From Oxytricha trifallax (Eukaryota > Ciliophora > Spirotrichea > Sporadotrichida > Oxytrichidae), in assembly GCA_000711775.1 (NCBI GenBank), contig ARYC01017455.1:1-64000 (forward strand): 64,000 bases of DNA, given 5' to 3'. The notes under the pieces were generated by a model. The model was given only the letters and a program-made list of their open reading frames with translations, did no database searches and was not told the origin of the DNA. Below are positions 33,340-45,259 of the stretch, in pieces (the stretch's first letter is position 1; each line of letters begins with the position of its first letter). Made by a program: the position numbers and the translations under genes.

Positions 33340-34560
33340 AGCGCATAGCTATTGTTTATTTAGGCTTAGGCAGAGTTCTTTAGTAGATAGCAGTTTTTGG
33401 ATGGAAGAGATATCGGAGTAATCCTATATATAAAATGAAATTTTCTATTTTCCTTGTCAATTGCCTTTTTGCAAATCTAACAATAATGAAATCGTCTTTA
33501 GCAAGACCAGCAAGTATTGCGATCTTAGAGTAGTCAAGGAGGCCAACTTTTAATTATTCAAAGTATATTAAGGTAGAAGACCACGAAGTGGTAACCTGGT
33601 TTGGCTAATGCTGTTAGTAAAAACACAAGGACAGATCGACCAAAAGTGACATAAAATCTTTTACTTAATGCTACTTAAACATTTATCATCATTGATTATC
33701 TTCCCATGTGAATTTGCTTCTTGTGAAGAAGCATGAAAGAACTCTGTACAGAAAAGAGTTTAGGAATCCTAAGGCTCAGGAAAACACAAGAATAATCTTA
33801 TGCTAAATAATTATATATCTTCTTAATACTAAGATTCTTAAACAAAAATATTTTCCTTATATTCAACAATATTCCATCATTTAACTTTACCAGAAAAAAG
33901 GTGGAAGCCGTACTAGCTTAAAGAGTAGAGCACAAATGGAACTAATGAATACCAATGCTTGTTTGGAGCTTTTTTTCAGGTATTGATAAGCATTGTACTA
34001 TAAATGGAAAAGGATACAGAGCAAAGCTTTAGAAATCTTTTGAGAAACATTGATGTTCACTTATCTCGTTCCCACTAGTAGATGTCCAAACTATACATTC
34101 AACTGTTGTGATATTTTATCTATTGCATCTACAGATGTTTAGAAAATATAAACTGTAAAATCCCATATGAGTAATGTCTGGACAAGCATTAAGAATAAAA
34201 AGAAAACGGCTAAAGTAGAAAAGGCAAGACATTAAACTATTCCCAGTTTTGCTTCTAATAATACAATTGATATCAATAATGACAAATAATGTTCTAAAAC
34301 TATGGCAAGAAATAAAGACAAAAGAAGTATAATTATTCTGCTTAAGACAAGATATATTGAAGATTTCTATTCCTAATCAGTACTTAAAACGATACAGATT
34401 GAATCTCATATTCACTAACCTCTTAAAGAATATAATATTTCTTAGTTCACCACTATTTAAAGGAAAGTAGGTGCATTTCAAGCATTAAAAGAGCAGCATT
34501 ATAAAGACAAAGATAATTTTATTTAAATAGATTAACAATAATGAGAAATGAAATAAATGA
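33340..34560 (+). pseudogene. Frameshifted gene relic with a Cys-rich N-terminus
   Basis: Several plus-strand blocks in changing frames. An N-terminal segment has FPCQLPFCKSNNNEIVFSK, YCDLRVVKEANFQLFKVYQ and GRRPRSGN. A middle part has KKHERTLYRKEFRNPK and EKRWKPYQLKEQ. The end has RSIIILLKTRYIEDFYSQS, QPLKEYNISQFTTI and KVGAFQALKEQHYKDKDN, and stops near 34560. The GRRPRSG motif recalls the linker of Tc1-type transposases, but no DDE triad was found. Family unknown. Confidence 0.4.
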
Positions 34561-36109
34561 GGATGAAACTATAAAAATACAGAATAATGACATATTTCAG
34601 TAGACTAGAAGAACATTAGAGAAAACTCTTTCGATTCACAAAACACAAATAATTATTAATTAAATGTTTTTTTAATATTTTTGCATTTCCAAATAATTTA
34701 CAATATTCTTGAAAGTGTAATAATATTATAGGTTTTAAAAAAATAACTATATAACTCTAGAAAAATATAAATTTTGTTCTACAAAACCCACGAATATTAT
34801 TAACTTCAATTAAATAGTATAATAAATTTTTTCTCCTCGTTTCTTTCTACTATTAAATTTCTATTGCTATGATTAATCTATCCATTTAAGTAGAGAAAAA
34901 AATTTTAAATTTGGAAAATCACTTTTAATGAAGAAGTTTTATTGTTAAATGATCTATATAATGATGATAATTAAATTAGAAATTAATGATTGTTAATAAA
35001 CAAAACAATTTAATTAATAAATTCAAAACTATACATATAAATTAGAGCATAAGCATATAAAATCATTAAATGAATTATTGATTACCCCACTCACATCTAA
35101 TTTATATAAAAATCTCTTCCTTAACTTTACATATCACTTAACATCTCTTTTCATATATTTAAATTATTGGGAAGTTAATCAAATATTTTAATGTATTAAT
35201 ATTTGTGTTTATGATTATAATAACATCATCATTAATTAATATCAAATTTTTATAAAAGGAATTTTACAATTAACTAGATAGAAATTATTAATGCAGGAAA
35301 TTGATAAACTCCAAATTGAATACCAATATAAAGCCCATAGGTTATATTGTTTACATCACCAATTATTTAAGTAAAAGTTATTTTGGAACTGAGTATACGT
35401 ATAAATTATATTTTATTTTAGAATCAATTTGGATAAATTGATTTTATACTTAATAAACATCATTAACATCATCATGGTTTAAGAGTAAAATTTTAGAAAA
35501 CTATGATCACGAACTAGCCACTAGCTATAATTCACGATGTATGGTTGTGATTGGCCATTGAAGTTATATAGCTTTGACTTGGCATGTTAATATCAATGAC
35601 ATTAAATGAATTAAATTGAAGAAATAGTTTTAGCTGAATGTAAGTACCCAGAAAAATAGTTTTATGTCTAAATATACATAATATATAATTAATTTGTTAT
35701 GTTATAAGCCTTGTTTAAGTGAATGAAATTCAGGGGAAATAGCAAACTTTTTATCGAGTGATAGAGCAAATTAGTCAATTCAGGTGGAGAGACTAAGTTA
35801 AAGCATTGTAGTTTCCTAAATTTTATGAATATAAAAATATTAAATATATTGGAAACTTTACATCCAAATATAATTAAAAATAAATATAATGTGTAAATGA
35901 TTTAGATGAAAGGTAAATCAAATAAAAATAATTATATGATAGCAAGCCAAATTTACTGGATAAAATAAAGGAAATTAATAAATAATATATAGATATAGTA
36001 GATTTTATAAATGCTCCATATAAATTAAACATCAATTTAACAAAAAAATATCTTAATATATCACAATAATAAGAAATTCGTTTGAAATGAACCAACCTAT
36101 ATTATATGT
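34561..36109. other. AT-rich DNA without recognised genes
   Basis: No supported ORF, RNA gene or clear repeat. Confidence 0.5.
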
Positions 36110-36785
36110 TATGATTAATTATTAAATTAGAAAGTTAATTGCTGGGTGAGGTACCAATCTCACTCATTACTTTCTAATAGAACTTTATTCTACACTAAGG
36201 CCTGCTGAGGGTAGAAGGGGGTTGCTGGGTTCACTGCATTAGGGGCCAGTCGGCGGGGTACAATCTGTCAGTTCCTAAACTCCTTAAGTTGACTGCAAGT
36301 TAAGGATTTCCCTGAAATGGATGAGCTACCTGGCGTGAGTTCAGTTTTCTAGGTTATGGAAGTGGGATAAAGGTGGTGCTCAGCCTTCAACAGTGAGAAG
36401 ATGAACATTGAAGTCAACGATAAGGTATTTCTCCCACACCAAGTTTGGATATGAGGCTACCACAGTGAAAGGACAGAGACTACATTCTCAGCAGCTGTGG
36501 AACTTGGTAAGAGTTTCACCACCCTCTTTTTAATTGTTTAAAGGAGGCAGAGCTCTGAGGTAAGTATTCCCCACCGTTAGTGCAGAAATGCACTAAAAAT
36601 AGGGGCTCTTACTTCGGATGCATCTAGGTTTGGGGTGATGTGGAATGGGATGCGGGGTGGTTTTTCGAAGTTTTTTCTCTTCACGACGAAATACGTCACG
36701 GATTGACAAATCGGCTCACTCAGATAAGTTAACGTCACGACTAAGATTGATGGTTTGATTTTAGTATTAAACAGTGATATATAAA
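36110..36785 (-). repeat. GC-rich repeat of unknown type, copy 2
   Basis: Inverted copy of 6200-6640 with longer internal sequence. It runs from TAAATTAGAAAGTTAATTGC to CACGACTAAGATTGATGGTT. Shared middle segments read on the opposite strand as ACTCTTACCA, GTAGTCTCTGTCCTTTC and GTGGTAGC. About 230 bp near 36165-36400 are absent from copy 1. No protein-coding frame was found. Confidence 0.65.
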
Positions 36786-37015
36786 TTTAATTTGAGATTA
36801 CTCATTAACTAATTTATTATATGTTGATATTAATATAAATACTATGCTTTCCTCCGAGTCTTCCTCATTATCATAACTATTATTTCTCTAAAAATAGTCA
36901 TAATATTGCATTTTAAACTTAATCTTCCTTTACTTCATTGCTATCTTTACCAACTTCCCTCTTGTCAACTGTTAATTATCATTTAATAACTGTGAATATA
37001 AAATTAATGCTTTTT

Positions 37016-37252
37016 ATGGGAAATGAAGACATTGCATATGCAACTTGCAAAAATTGCTATTTCAATTTCATTACTGGAACTAAACCTCATGAATAGTTAT
37101 TTTATCACCTATGCATAAAAAGTGGTTTTAATTTGAATGTTAACAAGGATGATTAAAATGAATAGGAAGACAATCAAAAAGATGGACACCAAGAGGAAGC
37201 CAGAAGAGTGATTTGGGCAAAGAAGAATCAAAGCCAAGCTTATGCTTATTAG
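37016..37252 (+). CDS. First exon-like segment of an unknown zinc-finger gene
   Basis: ATG 37016-37018 opens MGNEDIAYATCKNCYFNF then ITGTKPHEQLFYHLC, a possible C2HC zinc finger (C-x2-C-x15-H-x3-H-x2-C area). An acidic Gln/Asn-rich stretch and RRVIWAKKNQSQAYAYQ follow, up to a GTAAGT donor. The base composition is clearly richer than its flanks. It may be one macronucleus-destined segment of a normal gene, the next piece lying beyond an eliminated spacer. Function unknown. Confidence 0.55.
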
Positions 37253-37651
37253 AAGTAAGTTACAATAGTTATTTGTTAAAACACATATTTTATTTGTTAA
37301 TTCATAAGAATGTATATATTTGCGGTTAAGGGGTGGGGGCAAAAGATTAAAAATATATTTATTGATTTAAAACTATTCGATTAAAAGTAGTGGTGTCATT
37401 CATGTAATTAAAAGAAAATATCATCATAATAGACTTATAAATTTAAAAAGAACTTCAATAAAGTTAAAATGAAAATAATTTTAAATTTTCGATTCATTTG
37501 TAAAGCAATATTCCTATTTCATAATCCTTTTTATAAGTAATAAAAATATAAAAGAGATTTAATTATGTAATAACTTATGGGAAAATAAACTGGGAAAAAT
37601 AAAATAACTCTTGAATTAATTATTTAAGAATGTCCTCTTTATCTTAAGTAG

Positions 37652-37722
37652 GTAATATTCGATTAGCTAATTATGCTCTTGAATCCATCAAGTCAGCTTA
37701 GATTAATTTCTAGATGTCAATG
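37652..37722 (+). CDS. Short exon-like segment
   Basis: NIRLANYALESIKSAQINFQ is open in one frame and ends at a GTGAGT donor followed by a 26-bp GT-AG interval (to TTTTAG). It is possibly the next part of the gene at 37016, but the gap of 400 bp is too long for an ordinary intron here and could be an internal eliminated sequence. Confidence 0.35.
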
Positions 37723-39700
37723 TGAGTATAAAATTATAATCTTTTAGCTTAAATTTGTTAATCCATTATCTCGTATTTGATTGTCTAAAATTCAGTCATT
37801 TGGATAATCCCATTTATTTTGTGAAACATTTACATTTCTATTCACTTTTATTACACAGGTCTCTGCTTTTATGACGATATTAGAATCTAACTTTATCTCT
37901 TATAAAATTATTGTGTCAGTTGTTGTTTAGTTAATTCTGTACTCAATTAATGTTTTTAGTTTGATGATTTTTAATTTTATAATTTTCCCATTTGTTTTAT
38001 CCTTAATTAGAATATATTAATGTTAATCTTTGTATAAGTTCATTTAATTTAACTTTGAAATTTGTATATTAATATCCTTTTTCATTTAAATTTAAGTATA
38101 TTTTTGTTTATTGAAGGATTGCAATTCCTGTTTATCATCGTTAAATCTTAAATGGTTTCATAAAATAACCTCATAGAAATTATTTTTTTCTTCTAATAAA
38201 TCACTTATACTATCGCCTAGCCGAAGCATATTTGAAGTTACTCCATTTTAGAATCTATCATCTAAATCAATAATCTAATTTTTCATAAGATATTTTTGAA
38301 TTTTTATGAGTCTTCAGCTTCATTTAAGATAATTAATTTAAAAAATATATGATTATAGGAATTTAATTAATATTCAAGCATTTTAAATAATTATAAAAGA
38401 ACAATTCATACAGCTTTACCATTAGTCCATTATAATTCATAAATGCCACTATGATTTAAATAATATATGATTTTCTAAACTCTCTCTCTCTTACTGCTTG
38501 AGGATTCGTCCAAGAAAACTTTTAAACTGATAAAACTCCCAATAAAAATAAAAATTAAATAAGTTTAATGTAATTTACATTTCTTTGTGAGGTTAAAGCC
38601 ATCTTTTGCTTAGATTTCTTTTAGTTTATTACCATTCAAATTATTTCAATTTGAATCTATGGATTTTCTATTTTAAATTCTAATTGATTGATCAAATTCG
38701 AGCATTTTAAGTGTATAAAATTTATAAATTTATATTAATACCTTATTGAAAAGTTTACTGTTTTATTTTCTAAAATTATGGCAATCATCATGTCCATATC
38801 TTATTTGAGAGCTTCTTAATTTCTGTCGTTCCGACTTACTTTTTTATATTAGCACTCTGGTCATTTAAGTGCAAAGTGTCTCTCTTAATTAGATTTATGC
38901 TTATTAATGCTTTACTGAATTAATTGGCTTATAATTTTGTTAATTTAATTGAAAGATATTTCGCATAATATTGTTCAAGATAGATCTTGAAGTTATGAAC
39001 GCTTTTCTTTTTGGATATGTCACTAGATTTTCAATCTCTTCCAACTTAGAATCTTGTTGCTGCTTAAAATGATGGATATTAATATGAGTGATTGAATTTT
39101 ACACAATTATTGTATCAAATTATTTTGGATTGTTGAATCATGTAAAATATTATAGTAAATTAAGTTTTCATTATAATGTAACTCAATTCTCATCTTAACA
39201 GTAATTTAGAATCAAACCATATGTTCATAATTAGATAATTTAATTCTTCGAAATACTTTACTACACCAAATCCTTTTAAAATTGGTGAATTCTTTCGCGT
39301 CAATTAAAGAGAGTGAACAAAAGGCTTGAATATAAACCATTCTGTTTGGTTAATCTAAAATACTTACTATTGTAGAAGAGAAAAAATTATATCTCAAAGT
39401 AGAGAGACAAATCTCTATTTACAGAAATAATATGTTAGGCAAGCTAATCATTAACCTACAGAATTTATAGAAATATTATAAAATATTATATTATTATTAA
39501 ATTAAAAACACAGAATGGGTATACTGAGCAAAATTAAAGAGATATCATATAAAGCGACGTAGAAAACAACTAAACACACCACTAAGCGCAATATACAATA
39601 GATATCATAAAAACCAACAAGGACCAGTAGGAGCTTCACATACTAGAAATCCTAACCTTTATATCCAGAAAACTAGTAAGGAAAGGCTACAATACTTTAA
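37723..39700. other. AT-rich DNA without recognised genes
   Basis: About 2 kb with no supported gene. From about 39480 the base composition becomes more A- and C-rich on the plus strand, apparently the start of the retroposon-like unit. Confidence 0.45.
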
Positions 39701-39879
39701 ACCAATTCTAAATATACCTTACTAAACTCTAATATGTCACGTAGAACAAGGATGACCAAGTCCAACTTTGGACCCAACAACTATTCTAGATGCTTAGACT
39801 TGTAGCTATTAACAATAAGTTCAACAGACCTCAAACTATAGAGGAAACTACAACCTCAAATCCAGCTCCCCCCTCTCAG

Positions 39880-40963
39880 ATCACTATGTGATCAGAGATA
39901 AGTAACATTAAAAAGAGCTCGAAGACTTTGAAAAAAAATACCGAGAATATGAAAATAACTTGAACGATTCCAATAGAAACAGTAGACTTATAACAAAAAA
40001 TGTTCTCTACTCTGATAACTAGGAAGACTGGAGCTCAGTAGAAGAACACAAGAATACGACGCTTACGACAAAGAACTATCAATAGATGAAGACTCCAGCC
40101 AACATACTTACTACATAGACAGCTAGTCTAAATTTTCAGAAGGACTAAGGAATCACTACCGAAAAATTTGCGAAGACGCAAACGTCAAATACGTCATCAG
40201 TAGCAGGGGGTACTAAATAGCAAATTAACAATCAAAAGACTAGCCTTAAAAATTACTATTAAATAGTAACGATTAATTTTAAGTTTATAATTAATAAGCT
40301 AACAACCTCAAAGATATGCAGACTATCACTAAGGCACAACTTATAGAGAGGTTGGACACAAGAGAATCATGCATTTCAATCTGGCTCAACATCATCAACA
40401 CGACTTTATTCAAACAGATAAAAGTGTTCTCGAATGTCATCAACACCTTGATAAAAAACTTATCCAAAGACACACTACTATCATGGATGAACATGAGCGA
40501 TGATCAGCTAAAAGCTGACATTAAAGACAAGTCAGGCTAAATGGAAAAAACATTAAACTCCACAGCCCAATTCTTCAGACTCTTAGTAATGATCCTAATG
40601 AAGAACATAACAGCAAACGATGAAAGCTGTATCTCAATAACAGCAGACTATCTTGAACACTCAAACAAAGTATAAATTTTTATTAAATATCTTCAAAAAC
40701 ACACATATTTCATGATAAGTGACTTCGTCTAACTAATTACCACAAGATGTAAAGGATACATCGCCTCCAAAGAACTTAAATTCTCAATCAACGTCAAACA
40801 CTTTGACACCTAATTCAAGTTCAGAGACATGGGAGATACAGTCCAAATTCTACACTCTGGACCAAAAAGAGGAGGAAAAGAAGAAACAACAAGAGAAAGA
40901 ACAAAGGAAAAGGCAAACCAAGAGGAGGAAAGAGAAGAAACAACAGAAGAAGATGAAGACTGA
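39880..40963 (+). pseudogene. Retroposon-like ORF with charged C-terminus
   Basis: Two plus-strand frames joined by a one-base shift near 40055. The first carries ELEDFEKKYREYENNLNDS; the second runs from YDAYDKELSIDEDSSQHTYY through RNHYRKICEDANVKYV, MQTITKAQLIERLDTRES and IKNLSKDTLLSWMNMSDDQL to a Lys/Arg/Glu-rich tail (RERTKEKANQEEEREETTEE) and TGA 40961-40963. The last 216 codons from 40316 are intact. Codon use (many CAA, AAC, ACA) differs from the surroundings. A hairpin-rich 3' region and an (ATT)n tail follow, which suggests a LINE ORF1-like or non-autonomous retroposon protein. No reverse transcriptase was found. Confidence 0.5.
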
Positions 40964-40974
40964 ATATACAGGAG

Positions 40975-41064
40975 AGAATCTCCACTTAACTAAAAGGGCT
41001 TGTCCCTTATTTGCAATAAAAAGCAACAAAGATCGGGGGTCCCCAGAGACCTCAATGTGATCTA

Positions 41065-41110
<46 letters not shown>
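40975..41110 (+). repeat. Retroposon 3' end with (ATT)n tail
   Basis: Hairpins AAGGGCTTGTCCCTT and GGGGGTCCCC, then CTCAATGTGATCTAATT and about 15 ATT units. The same architecture is seen at 24690-24845. Confidence 0.65.
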
Positions 41111-41112
<2 letters not shown>

Positions 41113-41619
41113 AATTGTTTAATAAATCAAAAATGTATTAAACTATAATACTATAAAAACTTTAAATTAATTATAAATTAAAATATCAAAAATTATTTAA
41201 AATTATATAAAAAAAGAAATCTAAAGTATATTAAAAGAAAAGATAACAAAAATCTAAATCTTTGATATAATTGTTAGTAATTTAAAGAATTTATTCATGA
41301 TATAAAATTTTTAAAAAAATATAAATAAAAAAAAGACATTAAATAGATAAAAAAAATAGGCATCTTGCAGACATCACAATATTGTAATTAATTTATTTAA
41401 GATAATATATAAATAATAAAATAAATTTGAAACTATGATGACCATGTAAATTGTGATTTAAAAAAATAAAAAGATAAAGTTAAGAATATACTGAAATTTG
41501 AATTAAAAAATCAAAACAAAAAACACCAATAAATATATTTATAAAATACATAAAAGAGTAATTTGTTTTGTAATAAGGAAATTGTTAAAATAATTAGAAA
41601 TAATATTCAGATTTTAAAT
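41111..41619. other. AT-rich DNA without recognised genes
   Basis: Mostly A/T with no supported feature. Confidence 0.5.
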
Positions 41620-42331
41620 ATGAACATGATGGATGATAGTGATGTGAATTGTACATCTTCTCGCAATGGAAGCATGAGTCTTGTATCACGCCGAGAAACC
41701 TAAGTTTATAGCAGAGAAACAGTCACAGAGGGAAGCGCTAGATCAAATTCAAATTAAAAGATATCTAATGTTATCCAAAAGAACATACTACGTGGGGGAT
41801 GAAGACTCAAAACTTGTGAAAACGCCAGAGCAGTCACTTGAATTCCTCTGCTGTCTAGAAGTTTTCGTTACAGGAACTCCACTATAGCTACAGAGATTTC
41901 CTCTAATCGTTAAAGTGATTTGGAAAGATGCGGCGAAATCAAGACAGTTTTAGAGAGAATTTCCATAATAAGATATAGTTGATCTTAAAGCACTTGTGTC
42001 AAGACTTCTTACTACTAAATCTGATACTAGCTTAGCTTTGAGGTTTTTGCCATGGTTGGAGTAAGAAATGATTGATTAGTGCTTTGAACTTTTGTAACAG
42101 TCTCATTCTATATATTTACCTAATGGTTTGTTAGCAAATGCAGTAAATTTATTTAAACAACTTCCTTTATACAAAACAAATTACTCTTTTATGTATCATA
42201 AAAAGGTTATTCAATAATAAGACTTTAGAAATAATTATAAATAGAAACAAACACTGGAAGTATAAGGAGTAGTCTTTGGATATAGTCAAAAAATCTTAAA
42301 AAAGAATTTATCTTTTGTAAACTTGAGTTGA
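41620..42331 (+). CDS. Unknown conserved-looking protein, one frameshift
   Basis: ATG 41620 reads MNMMDDSDVNCTSSRNGSMS then SNQKISNVIQKNILRGG. At a run of five G (41794-41798) the frame moves by one base to DEDSKLVKTPEQSLEFLCCL, LQLQRFPLIVKVIWKDAAKS, LVSRLLTTKSDTSLALRFLP and QGVVFGYSQKILKKNLSFVN, ending TGA 42329-42331. In total about 236 codons with several TAA/TAG as Gln. Composition and codon use are those of a real gene. I do not recognise the family. The G-run shift could be an assembly error. Confidence 0.6.
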
Positions 42332-42597
42332 TTGATTGATATCACTTATTGGTATTATAAGATTGTAAGTATCAAAGCTAAATAGTTCATAATTATGTAG
42401 GCATGAGAGTTCTTGAATGATGTGAGAGTGAAGAATTAAGAGTTAATTTGGAGGTTTTAGAAACTTTGAAAAAGTGGATTTATCTAATTTAAATTAAAGT
42501 CAAATTATTGATAATATATCAAACATTCAACTCAAACTTATTCAAATTTAAAATCACTTCGAAGTGCTAAAATCCTTCAATGTAATTTCTAAGTTAT
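42332..42597. other. AT-rich DNA after the gene
   Basis: Short AT-rich stretch without a feature. Confidence 0.4.
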
Positions 42598-42850
42598 CGA
42601 CTATTCTATTCTATGCGATAGTCTTTTAAAAACTATTTTCTACAATATCTAACTTTTTTTTATTTAATTTTTAATATAAAGAAAAATTGAAAATCGATTA
42701 ACTATTCTATGCGAGGGTCTTTTAAAAACTATTTTCTCGAATTTCTCACTTTTTTATTTATTTATTAAAATATAGTAAAATTGAAAATTTATAAACTATT
42801 CTATGTAAGGGTTTTTTTAAGAATAATTTTTTCTAAAATCTCTCTCTTTT
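42598..42850 (+). repeat. Degenerate tandem repeat, about 95-bp unit
   Basis: Three units each containing AACTATTCTATG(C/T), a G-rich GGTCTTTT, AAAAACTATTTTCT and CTAACTTTTTT-like blocks, at about 42600, 42700 and 42797. Confidence 0.65.
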
Positions 42851-43483
42851 TTAATAATTAATTAAAATATATATGAATAAGCTAATTAAACTACATAATA
42901 AAAAAATAACAATCTCATCAAATCTTTTTCTTATATCAAACATTGAACTCAGAATTACAATAGTTAAAAATTACTTCGACGTGTTATGATCCTCCAAAGT
43001 TAATTCTAAGTCTCTTAATTTTTTTAAACCACAATTTCACATCTTCTAAATGATTATCCTTATATACTCCAAATATAAATAATGACAATCTCAGGAAACA
43101 ATTTTCACGCTTAATGGTTTTATAAGATTGTTAGTAAACCCACAAACCCCATCAAAATAAAATAGGCTTAAATTAAATAATATGAATAATTAATTAAAAA
43201 TTATTTCTGTATTATATTTCAATGAATACAATAGATTACTCAGTCTAACAATTATTTACTGTTATCATTAAATTTATATAATTTTAAAAATGAGCAAGAC
43301 ATTTTAAAATACTTTTATAAATAATTACAAGAATATAATTTTCTGAAATTTTAATGATTATAGCTGACAATTATCATGATACATTCTTCTCTATTTATTA
43401 TACAATGATAGAAATATTATTTTAGTGCTAAGTAAGTCAATTCATTAGATAAAAAGCAAAATTATAACTTTAAATTATAGGCA
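42851..43483. other. AT-rich DNA without recognised genes
   Basis: Nothing supported. Confidence 0.45.
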
Positions 43484-44770
43484 ATTATTATTTTCTTTAA
43501 AACTCTAACAAACTCTAATAAAATTACTTTTTTTCAAATATATTTATAATTTTTTACTTGATTAATTTTTTTTAAATATCCAACTTTCGATTCAAGCTTA
43601 ATACTTATTGAAATTATCTTCTTTAAGATGATAACATGATAGAATTAAAATATTGAATGATAATTTTAATTATTATATTCTTTATTGTTAGAGAAATATA
43701 AAACAAACAAAATCTATTTATAATTTTTACTATGCCCAAAACTTACACTTTTAAAGGAAAATTATTTTTACTCTGTTTACATGATTTTATAAGAAATTTA
43801 TAATGAGATTTCCGAGTATCTCTGAATTTTTTAGTTTTTATTTTATTTTAAAATGAAATTATATTCTCATTATTTTTACTATAAATTAATGAATGAAATC
43901 ATAACCTTAATTTATTCAAATATACTTTAAAAATTATTAAATCAGCAATTTTTAATTTATAGTCAAACATTATTCCTCAATTACTGTAGTAAAATATAAA
44001 GTAATTGACAAAATTATTATTATTAATGATCATCAATTATCTATTACAATTAAAATCAAATTTCTTTAATTATAAGCAAATTAAATTCAATCAAATTTAA
44101 TTACTATATAAAAAAATAATCTCAGTATGAAATCTTTTGAGTTTAAAGAAATAATAATTTCTATTAACTATATTTCTTTGTAAGAATATAAAATCAAATA
44201 TTTCTAACTTTTCATTAAATTCTTTGTTAGCTTCTTTAGATATTGAATTTATAAGTATATTTTCATTTCAACAAAACTTATAAAATTTATTAAATAGTCA
44301 ATTAAGGTAAACCTAGTCATATAATTTATGAATTACAATCGATAAATTATTTTTAGGAATTTGCTGAATTTTATTGAGAAGCAAAATTTTTTCATCAACT
44401 AGTGAAAAAATGCTTCTAAATTATGTTCATAAAAATTTAGTGTAATAAATATCAAAGAAGCTAAGAAAATTATAGTACTAATGAACTAAAAAATAAAAAA
44501 GAATTACATGTTCTTTTATTGCCTTTGATATTCTAGAGAGTGTATTGGCGTACTTTAGCAAATTTATAAACTAATTTATCAAAATTATTAATTAAAGTGT
44601 TTATTCTAAAACTAGTTTTTTCAGTTGTTAGAGTTTATTAGAGTTTAATAGGATTTAACTAAAAAATATTTATATTACTAAGTATACTATAGTGTGAGAT
44701 TAATAATATAAATTGTAATAGTTTGTGAGAATTTGTTATAGTTTGCTAGAGTTTTAATTTAACTTAAATC
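43484..44770. repeat. Possible element with CTCTAACAAACTCT ends
   Basis: AAACTCTAACAAACTCTAAT at 43500 is mirrored by GTTAGAGTTTATTAGAGTTT at 44636, and TTTGTTATAGTTTGCTAGAG at 44730 repeats a word seen beside family A copy 2 (17120). The intervening 1.1 kb is AT-rich and non-coding, which suggests a non-autonomous relative of that transposon. Confidence 0.4.
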
Positions 44771-44857
44771 TTCAACTAATATTTTTACACAATGTTTTGT
44801 TTAAATAAAATAGTCACCACAAGTTAAAATTTTCAAGAATCGGCACTAAAGATTTAA

Positions 44858-45259
44858 ATGATGAATATTCAAAAATTTAAGAAAATTTTGATATTATTAT
44901 CTTTTTATATCAAAGAATTTATAAGTGACATAAGTCAGATAAGGATGAGAGCATTTGAAATAAAACATTCTATTGATGATAATCCACAATATAAAAATTG
45001 TAAACTGGAATACAACTTGATTGATGTCTCTTATTCAACTTAACTTAAATTAGTAAAATTTATACCTATACTTGGATATCATGTTAATAGGTTATATCTA
45101 GGCCAAATAAGTAATAATTATGATCTATAAGAATTAGTGTTGTTGTAAGAGCCAATAAGATATAAGTGTTTAGGATTGCTCTCTTGGTAGAGTAAAGATA
45201 TCTTTATAGTCGATTTACCTATTGTAAGTTAAAGTCAAATGACTCATATCAATTAATGA
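44858..45259 (+). CDS. 133-residue ORF of unknown function
   Basis: ATG 44858 to TGA 45257-45259. Reads MMNIQKFKKILILLSFYIKE, FISDISQIRMRAFEIKHS, LVKFIPILGYHVNRLYLGQI, LQEPIRYKCLGLLSW and DIFIVDLPIVSQSQ. No motif is recognised. It begins about 90 bp after the CTCTAACAAACTCT-type repeat, the position that the DD34E transposase has behind the same repeat at 17105-17150, so it might be a diverged transposon gene. Confidence 0.4.

Noticed and set aside
36110-36785. tRNA-derived SINE
   Set aside because: I looked for A and B boxes and a cloverleaf and found none in either copy.
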